Positions 55,331 through 63,719 of a stretch of DNA of 64,000 nucleotides are shown here, one piece after another. The stretch is from Pirellulales bacterium (lineage in GTDB: Bacteria; Planctomycetota; Planctomycetia; Pirellulales; Thermoguttaceae). The stretch lies in assembly GCA_016931995.1 (NCBI GenBank), contig JAFGDS010000093.1, positions 1 to 64,000 of the forward strand, written 5' to 3'. The notes under the pieces are model-generated. The model did no database searches and had not been told where the DNA came from. It was given only the letters and a program-made list of their open reading frames with translations. Both the position numbers and the translations under genes were made by a program. Every line of letters begins with the position of its first letter. Position 1 is the first letter of the stretch.

Positions 55331-56209
55331 TCACACCCGCACGGCGCAGGGTTTCCGCCAGACCCGGTGGCCTTCGCCGAGCACCACGAAGGTGGAGAAG
55401 TAATACTTCCCGGCGTCTGGCTCGGTCGTCGCGCGTGCGCCGACGGTGTGGACGCCGGCCACGCGGCGGTCCTCGGCGACGTGCATGTGGCCGTGCAGGA
55501 CCAGGCGCACCCGATGGGTAATGCACAAAAGCCGCAGCGCGCGGCGTTGGTCCCGTGGGATCTGATGCGTCGCCCGGCCCAGCGGACCCGTCGGCCGCTG
55601 TCCGCGTTGGGCGGCCGTTCGGTCCTCGGGGATATTCGGGCTGTGATGAAGGAGCACGATCTTCACCGGGACGTCGCGATGGACGTGCAGCTTGTTGGCC
55701 AGGTCCTGGAGCTGATAGTAGCCAATCCGGCCCAAGGCATTGTCCGCCGCCGAAAAATTGCCGAGGTTATTGGAGTTCAAGCCGAAGACGGCCACCCTTG
55801 GGTCCGGGCTTCGCGCCCACGGCAGTTTCGTCGGCTGATTACCCAGCCGCAAACCCGCCGCCGCCTTTGCCCAGTCCGCCCGGGCATCGGCGTTCCACGG
55901 AGCGCGAACGCCCAGGCAGCACACGTCGTGATTGCCCGGCACAACGAGCGCGCGGTGCGAGAGGCCAGCCTCGGCCAGGGCGTTCCAGAAGACCTTCCAC
56001 GCGTCGATCTCTCCGCGATCGGCGATATCGCCCGTGAAAACGATCAAGTCGGCCCGCTGGATGGCCGGCGTCCGGACGATCTTGCGAAACGCCGCGTTCA
56101 TTCCCCGCAGCCGGCCAAACAGCCTCGTCTCCGATCGCGCCGCGCGATCGCTCGCGGTCAGATGCAGGTCCGATAGATGCGCGATCCGAAAGGGTCTTGG
56201 TTTGGGCAC
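55331..56209 (-). CDS. Calcineurin-like metallophosphoesterase (CpdA-like)
   Basis: 292 residues from a GTG at 56209 (PKPRPFRIAHLSDLHLTAS), with AGGA upstream. A longer frame to 56431 would translate a palindrome and is rejected. Metal motifs are D14 and H16 in SDLHL, GD in FTGDIADRG, GNHD in VPGNHDV, then HHSP and HGHMH. No signal peptide is seen, so it works in the cytoplasm, unlike the phosphoesterase at 3117. CpdA-like members hydrolyse cyclic nucleotides or other phosphodiesters. Confidence 0.88.
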   Translation of the reverse strand: MPKPRPFRIAHLSDLHLTASDRAARSETRLFGRLRGMNAAFRKIVRTPAIQRADLIVFTGDIADRGEIDAWKVFWNALAEAGLSHRALVVPGNHDVCCLGVRAPWNADARADWAKAAAGLRLGNQPTKLPWARSPDPRVAVFGLNSNNLGNFSAADNALGRIGYYQLQDLANKLHVHRDVPVKIVLLHHSPNIPEDRTAAQRGQRPTGPLGRATHQIPRDQRRALRLLCITHRVRLVLHGHMHVAEDRRVAGVHTVGARATTEPDAGKYYFSTFVVLGEGHRVWRKPCAVRV

Positions 56210-56290
56210 GGGATTATCCTCCGTCCGTCGGTGTCCTTGTCGCGGCGCCGGGCGGCCAAGCTGCAATTCGGGGGTTGTACTGAATTTTGT

Positions 56291-56343
56291 GGCACGGGCT
56301 TCCAGCCCGTGAAGAAACACGGCCAAGATGGCCGTGCCACATT
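56291..56343. repeat. TGGCACGGGC palindrome
   Basis: Two hairpins in a row: CACGGGCTTCCAGCCCGTG and ACGGCCAAGATGGCCGT, with outer TGGCACGG / CCGTGCCA. It lies between the divergent phosphoesterase and HNH-NTPase genes. It is another dispersed repeat. Confidence 0.7.
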
Positions 56344-56496
56344 GGTTGACACAAAATTCCGCACAGCCCCCAATCCGCGCCCCGCCCGGCTCCGCGGATC
56401 CCGTCTCTTGACGCCATCGGGTGGGCGCCATTACAACAAAGGACGGGTGCCGTTTCCATCATAACGACCCCTTCGGCAAGCTGCAAAGGTGGGGCC

Positions 56497-59400
56497 ATGG
56501 CCAAGGCGAACGGACCGACGCGGCCTTCCGAGCGGACGGTGAAGCGGCTCTTCGCCCTCTCCGGGAACCAATGCGCCTTTCCCGGGTGCGACCGTCACCT
56601 GGTCGACCCGACCAGTGGCTCCGTCCTCGGACAGATCTGCCACATCAAGGGCGACAAGGAAGGCGCCGCGCGTTACGACGCCTCCCAGACGAACCGCGAG
56701 CGGCACGGGTTCGACAACCTCATTCTGCTCTGCGGCGTTCACCACAAGATCATCGACGACGACGGGCAAACGTACACGGTCGATCGCTTGAGGGAGATGA
56801 AGGCGACCCACGAGACACAACACCGCGACGCCCCGGTGTCGATGAACCACGCCACCGCGAAACAGTTCATCTTGAACATCTCGAACGTCGTCCAGATCGC
56901 CGACACCATCACCAACGTCTTCTCCGCGCCGTCGCCGGTCGACCTTGCCGAACTGCTGACGCCCAACGCCAGTCCGCTGCCCCCCAACGTCCGCAACCCG
57001 GCCTCGCTCTTGAACGCCCGCCACCAGGTCGTCCCCTTCCTCGACGCGCCGCGCCAGCGCGAGATGGAGGCGATCGAGACGTGGCGCGCGGCGGACGAGC
57101 CGGCCAGCGTCCGGCTCTTCGTCGGGCCCGGGGGAACGGGCAAGACGCGGCTGTTTATCGAGTGGGTCAAGCGGCTCTCGCGGCGCGGCTGGCGGGCTGG
57201 CTTCCTCCGCGAGCGGCGCGCCGCCGCGGAACTGGACGCCCTGGTGGCGTGCCCCGACCCGCTCTTGGTCGTCGTCGACTATGCCGAGGCGCGGCCCGAC
57301 GTGCTGGAGCTGCTGCGGCGGGCGGCGCGCCGGCCGGCCGCGGGGGCCGTGCTCCGCGTGGCCCTCTTGGCGCGGGAGGTCGCCGACTGGTGGCCCGCCC
57401 TCGCCCAGCAAGACGCCGACGTGGCCCCGCTGCTCGCGCGGCACGAGCCGCTGCGGCTTGCGCCCGTGCCGCTGGAAGGCACGCTCCGGCAAGAGGCCTT
57501 CGCGGCGGCGGTCCGGGCTTTCGACGAGACCCGCAAGGACCGGCAAATCGAGAACGGTCGCGAGTCGGAAGGGGACCGTCCCGTTGTCGCCGCGCAAAAA
57601 TCGGGACGGTCCCCCGCTTCTCCGGACCTGTCCGACCGTCGCTTTGGCCAGATGCTCTATTTGCACATGGCCGCGCTGGCGCGCGTGGAAGGGCTGTCCT
57701 TGTCGGCCGACTCGCTCTTGGACGACGTCGTCGCGCACGAAGGGCGGTATTGGTTGCGGCGTTATCCCGAACGGTATCCCGCCGATCCGCTGGACCGCTG
57801 CGCCTTCGCGGCTGGGGCCCGCCGCGTGGTCGCCGCGGCGACGTTGCTGGGCGGCCTGCCGACCGTCGAGGCGGTCAAGCGAACGATTCAGTGTGTCGAC
57901 GGGCCTCTTTTGAAAAACTTCCCCGAGTTTCTGCGGTGGCTCTACCCGGGCCGGGGAGGCCCCCAATCCCAGGATGCCTTCGTGGCACCGCTGGAACCCG
58001 ATCTCTTGGGGCAGGCCCTGGTGGCGCGGGCGCTCTCCGACCGCGCGACGCGCGAGGATTACCTCGATCGGGTCTTTGACGACGCCGACGCGCCGTCGAC
58101 GACCAACGGCTTCCTCGTTCTGGGCCGTCTCGCGGAAGACCGGCCCGAGGCAAGGCCCTGGATCGAGCGGGCGCTGGGCCGCGACGTTCCGGCCCGCGCG
58201 GAGGCCGCCTTCGCCGCCGCGCTCGCGCTGGGCGAGAAAACGGCCGGGTCTCCCCTGGGCCTCGTCCTGGCCTCGGCCCTCCAGCGCGAGGGCACGACCG
58301 AGCTTGCCCGGGCGTTTGAGGACCGTTTGCCCAAAGAAACGGTTTCGCTTCGAGAACTGCGCGTCTGGACGGTGTGGCGACTCTTGGAGCAATTCCCAGA
58401 AGACCAAACCACGGAGGAGGCACTCCCGGAACGCGCACGCCTGCTTAACAATCTGGGCGTCTTCCTCAGCGAGTTGGGACGGCGGGAGGAAGCCCTCGAG
58501 GCGACGCGCGACGCGGTGGAGATCCGCCGCGCGCTGGCTCGGGGACGGCGTGACGCCTTCCTGCCGCACCTGGCTGGGAGCCTTAACAACTTGAGCGCTC
58601 GTCTGAGTGAGTTAGGTCAGCGCGAAGAAGCCTTGGAGGCGGCAAGCGAATCGGTGGAGATTCGCCGCGAGTTGGTCCGCCAAGGGGGTCACGCCTTCCT
58701 GCCGGACCTGGCCAGGAGCCTCAACAACCTGGGCATTCGCCTGAGCGAGTTGGCTCGGCAAGAGGAAGCCCTGCAGGCGACACAGGAAGCTGTCAAGCAC
58801 TACCGCACATTGACGGGCAAGCGGTGCAGTGTCTTCCTGGGGGACTTGGCTAGGAGCCTCAGCAACCTGGGCAACTGCCTTAGCGAACTGGGTCGGTTGG
58901 AGGAAGCATTGAAGGTGACGCGTGAATCCGTGAAGCACTACCGCACGCTGTCCCGCCAGCGTCCGGACGCTTTCCTGCCGGTCCTGATGGGCACCCTCAG
59001 CAACCTGGGCAATCGCCTCGGCGAGCTGGGTCGGTGGGAGGAAGCCCTTGAGGCGGCCCATGAAGCGGTGGAGTGCTACGGCGCGTTGGCCGCAAAGAGG
59101 CCCGACGCCTTCCTGCCCCACCTGGCGATGAGCCTCAACAACCTGGGTGGTGTCCTGAGTGCTCTGGGTCGGTGGGAGGAAGCGCTCGAGGCTACACGCG
59201 AAGCCGTGGAGATTCGCCGCCCGCTGGCCGGGCGGTGGCGCGACGCGTTCTCGCCGGATCTCGCAGGGAGCCTCGACAACCTGGGCCGTTGCCTGGGTGC
59301 CCTGGGGCAGGAGGAGGAAGCGCGGAAAGCGACCGACGAGGCGGCGGAGATCCGCCGCGCTCGTGCAAGCAAGCGGCCCGACGCTGGGGAGCCGCGGTAG
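56497..59400 (+). CDS. HNH nuclease - STAND-like NTPase - TPR protein
   Basis: 967 residues from the ATG at 56497. Residues 15-110 form an HNH domain with zinc ligands C26, C31, C79 and H82 and catalytic H49 (GQICHI), N74 (FDNLILLC) and H83. Residues 125-145 (ISNVVQIADTITNVFS) look like a short coil. The NTPase has Walker A GPGGTGKTR at 210-218 and Walker B PLLVVVDYAEARPD, D261. Residues about 357-373 are encoded by the palindromic element at 57569. Residues 650-967 are seven 46-residue TPRs. Nuclease-NTPase-repeat order is that of STAND antiviral sensors (Avs-like): repeats bind a phage protein, the NTPase assembles, the nuclease degrades DNA. That role is inferred; no partner genes are near. 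Confidence 0.82.
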   Translation: MAKANGPTRPSERTVKRLFALSGNQCAFPGCDRHLVDPTSGSVLGQICHIKGDKEGAARYDASQTNRERHGFDNLILLCGVHHKIIDDDGQTYTVDRLREMKATHETQHRDAPVSMNHATAKQFILNISNVVQIADTITNVFSAPSPVDLAELLTPNASPLPPNVRNPASLLNARHQVVPFLDAPRQREMEAIETWRAADEPASVRLFVGPGGTGKTRLFIEWVKRLSRRGWRAGFLRERRAAAELDALVACPDPLLVVVDYAEARPDVLELLRRAARRPAAGAVLRVALLAREVADWWPALAQQDADVAPLLARHEPLRLAPVPLEGTLRQEAFAAAVRAFDETRKDRQIENGRESEGDRPVVAAQKSGRSPASPDLSDRRFGQMLYLHMAALARVEGLSLSADSLLDDVVAHEGRYWLRRYPERYPADPLDRCAFAAGARRVVAAATLLGGLPTVEAVKRTIQCVDGPLLKNFPEFLRWLYPGRGGPQSQDAFVAPLEPDLLGQALVARALSDRATREDYLDRVFDDADAPSTTNGFLVLGRLAEDRPEARPWIERALGRDVPARAEAAFAAALALGEKTAGSPLGLVLASALQREGTTELARAFEDRLPKETVSLRELRVWTVWRLLEQFPEDQTTEEALPERARLLNNLGVFLSELGRREEALEATRDAVEIRRALARGRRDAFLPHLAGSLNNLSARLSELGQREEALEAASESVEIRRELVRQGGHAFLPDLARSLNNLGIRLSELARQEEALQATQEAVKHYRTLTGKRCSVFLGDLARSLSNLGNCLSELGRLEEALKVTRESVKHYRTLSRQRPDAFLPVLMGTLSNLGNRLGELGRWEEALEAAHEAVECYGALAAKRPDAFLPHLAMSLNNLGGVLSALGRWEEALEATREAVEIRRPLAGRWRDAFSPDLAGSLDNLGRCLGALGQEEEARKATDEAAEIRRARASKRPDAGEPR
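57569..57614. repeat. In-frame palindromic element, copy C
   Basis: This palindrome is AAGGGGACCGTCCCG... with right arm CGGGACGGTCCCC, translated as EGDRPVVAAQKSGRSP within the NTPase domain. It aligns with copies A and B (EGDsPifAetriGtvP), yet sits in an unrelated gene 45 kb away. Confidence 0.75.
58444..59400 (+). repeat. Seven tandem 138-bp TPR-coding repeats
   Basis: Units begin at 58444, 58582, 58720, 58858, 58996, 59134 and 59272. Each is 46 codons and opens with LNNLG or LSNLG. The consensus LNNLG..LSELGR.EEAL then EA..AVEIRR is of the kinesin-light-chain TPR type. The seventh is short. Repeats differ at the surface, as expected of a binding array. Confidence 0.9.
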
Positions 59401-59538
59401 GGGGGCGACCTCGGCGGTTGTCGACGGAGGACATGCCGGGAGTCCGCGGTCGTCCGTCGTGTCTTCCCAGCGCCGCGGGCCGCCTGGGATAATGGACCCA
59501 AACGCCCTCCCACGTTCCCGCCCGATGGAAAGCTCCCG

Positions 59539-61167
59539 ATGACCAACGTCGCTCGGAACCCGAAGGCCGGCTCACGCGGAGTCGCGCCGATCTTTCTCGC
59601 CGCACTGGTCGGACTGCTCGCCCCGGGCCCGGCGCGCGCGGCCGAGCCCATGGCGGCGGACTTGCTGTTGCGCGAGGGGACGATCTTCGACGGGACGGGC
59701 GGGCCCGGCGCCGTGGGCTCGGTGGCCATTGCCGGAGGGCGGATCGTCGCCGTGGGCCGGTTCGAGGTCGGCACGGTCAAACGGACGATCGACTGTCGAG
59801 GCCTCATCATCGCGCCGGGGTTCATCGACCCGCACACGCACTGCGACCGCTCGATCGTCGTGCCCAAGTGGCGGGCGAATCTCAATTACCTTCTCCAGGG
59901 CTGCACCACCGTGGTGACGGGCAATTGCGGCGGAGGCGCGGCCGATACGAAGGCTTTTCTGGCGACGATCGACGCGCGCGGCGCGGGCACGAACGTCGCC
60001 CATCTGATTCCGCACGGCCCCATCCGCCGCGCCGTGATGGACATGTCCACCGGACGGCCCAGCGCGGAGCAGCTCGCGCGGATGGAACGGCTGGTGGACC
60101 AGGGCATGGAGGCCGGGGCGTGGGGGATGTCCACCGGGCTGATCTACGCGCCCGGCGCGTATGCCGACGTGGACGAACTCGCGGCTCTCGCCCGGCGGGT
60201 CGCCCGGCACGGCGGGATCTACGCCAGCCACATCCGCGGCGAGGGCGGGCAATTGCTCGAAGCGGTGGGCGAGGCGATCGAGATCGGCCGCCGCTCGGGC
60301 GCACACGTTCACATCTCACACTTCAAAGCCAACGGCAAGTCGAACTGGGGCCGCATCCGCCAGGCCGTGGCATTGATCGAAAAAGCCCGCGACGAGGGCC
60401 TGGCGGTCACCGCCGACCAATACCCTTACACAGCCAGTTCGACGAGCATTCAGGCTATCCTGCTGCCGATCGGCTCGGTGCCCGGCGGCTTGGACAATCT
60501 TGCCGCACGGATGAAGGCCGATCCCAAGCTGGATCGCCTTGTCCGCGAGGTGATCCACCGCCAACTGGCCGAGTCGGACGGCGTGGTGATGGTCGGCGGC
60601 AAGATCGCCCAGTACCGTGGCCGCAAGGTCCGCGACGTCGCCGAGGAGGAGAAGGTCGATCCGGCCGACGTGGTCCTCCGCGCGCTCCGCTCGGGCGGCT
60701 GCCACGCGATCGACTTCGGCATGTCGGAGAACGACGTCCGCTGGGCGATGAAGCTGCCCTGGGTGGCCACGGCCTCCGACGGGCGGGGCTACACGGCCGA
60801 GCAGGACCTGTTCACCCATCCCCGCAGCTTCGGCACGTTCGCCCGAAAGATCGGTCGCTACGCCCGGCAGGAGCAGGTTGTTTCGATGGCCCAGGCGATA
60901 CGGAGCTGCTCGGGCTTGCCGGCCGACGTGCTGGGCATGACCGATCGCGGCTACCTCCGCGTCGGCGCGGTGGCCGACGTGGTCGTGTTCGATCCGGAGA
61001 CCTATCTGGACGAAGCCACGTACGAACGGCCCGCCGTGTACGCCACGGGCGTGCGCCACGTCGTGCTCGCCGGCGAACTGGCCGTCTCCGATGGCGCGGC
61101 CACGGCGGGCCTCTGTGGGCGGGCTCTGCGGCACGTATCGCGAAGAGTTCGTCACGAAGCCCTTTGA
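59539..61167 (+). CDS. Exported N-acyl-D-amino-acid deacylase
   Basis: 542 residues; signal peptide at about 14-34 (GVAPIFLAALVGLLAPG). Amidohydrolase metal motif is GFIDPHTHCD (H99, H101). The carboxylated or Cys ligand region is TTVVTGNCG near 125. Later His ligands are in YASHIRGEG and VHISHFKA, with D in PWVATASDG near 415. The match to D-aminoacylases runs the full length (GMSTGLIYAPG, RVGAVADVVVFDP). It removes N-acyl groups from D-amino acids, possibly from peptidoglycan breakdown. The last 20 residues are Arg-rich and unusual. It starts 138 bases after the HNH-NTPase gene and need not be functionally linked. Confidence 0.9.
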   Translation: MTNVARNPKAGSRGVAPIFLAALVGLLAPGPARAAEPMAADLLLREGTIFDGTGGPGAVGSVAIAGGRIVAVGRFEVGTVKRTIDCRGLIIAPGFIDPHTHCDRSIVVPKWRANLNYLLQGCTTVVTGNCGGGAADTKAFLATIDARGAGTNVAHLIPHGPIRRAVMDMSTGRPSAEQLARMERLVDQGMEAGAWGMSTGLIYAPGAYADVDELAALARRVARHGGIYASHIRGEGGQLLEAVGEAIEIGRRSGAHVHISHFKANGKSNWGRIRQAVALIEKARDEGLAVTADQYPYTASSTSIQAILLPIGSVPGGLDNLAARMKADPKLDRLVREVIHRQLAESDGVVMVGGKIAQYRGRKVRDVAEEEKVDPADVVLRALRSGGCHAIDFGMSENDVRWAMKLPWVATASDGRGYTAEQDLFTHPRSFGTFARKIGRYARQEQVVSMAQAIRSCSGLPADVLGMTDRGYLRVGAVADVVVFDPETYLDEATYERPAVYATGVRHVVLAGELAVSDGAATAGLCGRALRHVSRRVRHEAL

Positions 61168-61457
61168 CCGGCGCGCCGTCCTGGGCAGACGGCGACGAGG
61201 GGACCCTCGCGCACATCCCGCCCCCGAATCGCCGACGAAAACGCGGCCGTCGGTTCGTCTGGAAGACTCTCGGGGGCTCTCGAAGTCCGCTTTTTTAACT
61301 CGACGCTTTACTCGGAGACTTCGCCCTGTTAGACTGGTGGCACGGCTCCACGGAGGAGGGGGGGTACTCCGCGACCTGACACGACATCTCCCGACGGTAC
61401 CGCGTCACGTGCAATCGTGTGTTGGCTGGGCAGCCTCTTTCCGGAGGGTTCGACGAA

Positions 61458-61796
61458 ATGGGCATATTCGGCAGGCAAAAGGAATACGACAGGCAGCTTG
61501 CGGTGTCCGCTGAGCAGCAAGCCGAAGCCGAACGGCAGCTTGAGCGTTCTCGACAGTAGCGAGACGAAACCGAACGGCAGCTTGAGTGTTCTCGACGGCA
61601 GCAGGCTGAAGTGGACCACCAGTTGGACCTTCAACGGCAACAGCAGGAGATCCGCGACCGGCAGCAGCGCGGTACCGATGAGATGTTGAAGCGATCGCAC
61701 GAGCAGCAGGATCGCTTCGGACGACTGTTGGACGTTTGGGAGGAGCAGTCGCGCCGTTTCGACGCCATTCTCGCGAAGTGGGAACAAATGAGATAG
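61458..61796 (+). pseudogene. Coiled-coil protein interrupted by an in-frame amber codon
   Basis: The ATG at 61458 starts MGIFGRQKEYDRQLAVSAEQ. After 33 codons a TAG (61557-61559) interrupts, and the same frame continues to TGA/TAG at 61794-61796, with Gln/Glu/Arg-rich coiled-coil sequence throughout. The two sides are alike (ERQLERSRQ before, ERQLECSRRQQ after), so the TAG most likely replaces CAG. It is either a nonsense mutation or, less likely, a read-through signal. The remaining 61 residues after an internal start (61611) could still be made. It precedes the kinase-DUF3037 pair and may have been its third member. Confidence 0.65.
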
Positions 61797-61867
61797 ACGA
61801 TTTATCGTGAATCGCGAGCCCTGTTGCCTCGTTGACCGCTCGTTTTTTCTCCGGCGTTTGAAGAACT

Positions 61868-62713
61868 GTGACTGCAGCGCACGGGTCATCCTGGCAACCG
61901 ACGGCCATTCGGCATCATATCAAGAGTCTGCCTACTTCGGCGGGTACGATGCGTGTCCGCACGGATCTTGGCGACGGTTATCTCAAGGCAATGGGGAATC
62001 CGGCCGGCGAACACGCCTTGGCGTGCGAATTGGTGGGAACACAGCTCGCCGCGTGGTTTGGATTGCCCGTATTTGACTTTGCCATCATCGACGTCATCGA
62101 AGCGGACTCGCTCCCGTTTGCCGGAGGCGGATTTGCCCAACCGGGGCCCGCGTTCATCACGCGCGCCGAGAAGGGGGAACCGTGGTCCGGCAAGGTGCGA
62201 GAACTCAAGCGGCTGACGAATCCCGAAGACATCAGCCGTCTGATTGTGTTTGACACGTGGACCCTCAATTGCGACCGGCACGTGTCGGACCGATCCCGAA
62301 GGCCGAACAGGAATAACGTGTTCCTCAGCGAAGAAGCGCCAAGGGGCAAATTCCGCTTGCGAGCCATGGACCACACGCATTGCTTTGACTCTCGTCCCCA
62401 TTTGTCCACTCAGATTGCGAATATCGACCGCATCCGGGATCCACGCGTCTTTGGGTTCTTTCCCGAGTTCCAGCAATTCTTGAACAAGGAAGTGGTTGCC
62501 CGGTGTACCGGTCGGCTCCGGCAAGTAACTCAACAAGCACTTGCCGATATTGCGCAAACGATACCACCAGAATGGGACGTCGACTCGCGTGCTAAAGAAG
62601 CCCTCGTCTCACTCCTGCTGGGGAGGGCCAGTTTTGTCGCGGAGCGTATAATTAAGAGTCTGTGGGAACAGAGGGACTTTGGATTCATGCGGGAGTCGGA
62701 GGACGACCAATGA
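61868..62713 (+). CDS. HipA-like kinase (HipA_2 type)
   Basis: 281 residues from a GTG at 61868. N-terminal lobe: GTMRVRTDLGDGYLKAMGNPAGEHALACELVG. The catalytic segment is VFDTWTLNCDRHVSD with N134 and D136. A metal-binding D168 lies in AMDHTHCFD. This is the short HipA_2 version (about 250 residues) rather than the 430-residue HipA toxin, and lacks the N-terminal extension. Such kinases phosphorylate a translation factor or another protein in toxin-antitoxin-like systems. Its last codon overlaps the next gene by ATGA (62710-62713). GC content is lower than in the core genes. Confidence 0.82.
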   Translation: MTAAHGSSWQPTAIRHHIKSLPTSAGTMRVRTDLGDGYLKAMGNPAGEHALACELVGTQLAAWFGLPVFDFAIIDVIEADSLPFAGGGFAQPGPAFITRAEKGEPWSGKVRELKRLTNPEDISRLIVFDTWTLNCDRHVSDRSRRPNRNNVFLSEEAPRGKFRLRAMDHTHCFDSRPHLSTQIANIDRIRDPRVFGFFPEFQQFLNKEVVARCTGRLRQVTQQALADIAQTIPPEWDVDSRAKEALVSLLLGRASFVAERIIKSLWEQRDFGFMRESEDDQ

Positions 62714-63552
62714 CATTCATGACGGGGTATTACTGTCTGATCCAATACTGTCCTGACCCCACGCGATTGGAGGCCGCGACGATCGGGGTGCTGCTATTCT
62801 GTCCAGAGCAAGGGTTTCTCAAGGCCCGCACGGCGCAGGATAACCGCCGCATTCGACAGTTTTTCGGACGGGAAGGGCATGACTGGTCGCGCATCAACTC
62901 GTTCAAGAAAGCCATCGAAGAACGACTAGAGGTCGAACAACCGGAAATGAGGTCGGTAGCAGACCTCGAAGCCTTCATTGCCCTTCGGGCAAATCAGATC
63001 GTGTTTACGCCTCCACGAGCGATGCGCGTGGCCAAACCAGAGGATGACCTGCAAAGGATTTTTGAAGAAGTGGTCGGTGGCGTTTATCGGAAAGAACCGG
63101 GGCGGAGCTTCAAAAAAGTCGTTGACGAACGCCTTCGCAGGGCTGGCCTTCAGCGCAAACTCCGAAGGGACATCAACGTCGAGGTCCCGGTCTTCAAACG
63201 GCAGGTGTCAATCCCGTACGGCTTTCAGAATGGCCGGTTCAACTTGATCCAACTGGTTCAATTCCTCACCACGAACGCGGACCAAGCCATCTACACGGCG
63301 TGTCGTTATGCGGCCGAAGGGCGATCGCTGTGGAAGAATCCGCATCCAGAATATGGGAAACTGAAGCTCGTGATCGTGGGCGAGTTCCTCCCGGAGCGCC
63401 CGCAAACGAAAGACGAAGTCCGTCTCGTATTCAATGAAATGGATAGTCACGTGGATCTTTTTGCCACGAGTGAACTTGACGGGCTGATTAGTGAGATTCG
63501 AACCACCGGCAAAGACATCCTTGACGATCCGACGAACGCGACGACAGAGTAA
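62710..63552 (+). CDS. DUF3037 family protein
   Basis: 280 residues from the ATG at 62710, overlapping the kinase stop. The family opening YYCLIQYCPDPTRLEAATIGVLLFCP is clear. Further regions are helical with many charged residues, and the end (DLFATSELDGLISEIRTTG) is ordinary. DUF3037 genes are often found next to HipA_2 kinases, so this protein is a likely antitoxin, substrate or partner of the kinase. The mechanism is not established. The codon usage matches the kinase, so the two were probably acquired together. Confidence 0.82.
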   Translation: MTFMTGYYCLIQYCPDPTRLEAATIGVLLFCPEQGFLKARTAQDNRRIRQFFGREGHDWSRINSFKKAIEERLEVEQPEMRSVADLEAFIALRANQIVFTPPRAMRVAKPEDDLQRIFEEVVGGVYRKEPGRSFKKVVDERLRRAGLQRKLRRDINVEVPVFKRQVSIPYGFQNGRFNLIQLVQFLTTNADQAIYTACRYAAEGRSLWKNPHPEYGKLKLVIVGEFLPERPQTKDEVRLVFNEMDSHVDLFATSELDGLISEIRTTGKDILDDPTNATTE

Positions 63553-63719
63553 GTCCCATTGAGTTGGCCTTCACAGATCGGCAAAGACGCCGAATTGCCG
63601 ACGTCGAGTCGGTGCATGTGAGATGACATGTGCCTACCTGCCTGGCGGGGCGGTTGCCTCTGCCGCCCCCCATCGCCTGGCTCTTTCCAGGCTCCTTCCT
63701 CCCACGGGAGACACCATCC

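Noticed and set aside
56431-58569. A 712-codon antisense frame over the HNH-NTPase gene
   Set aside because: Shadow of a GC-rich gene; no domain, and the forward frame has HNH, Walker and TPR motifs.
58444-59400. The regular 138-base repeats as a CRISPR-like array
   Set aside because: The period is 46 codons, repeats stay in frame and diverge like protein repeats; there are no short identical repeats with unique spacers.
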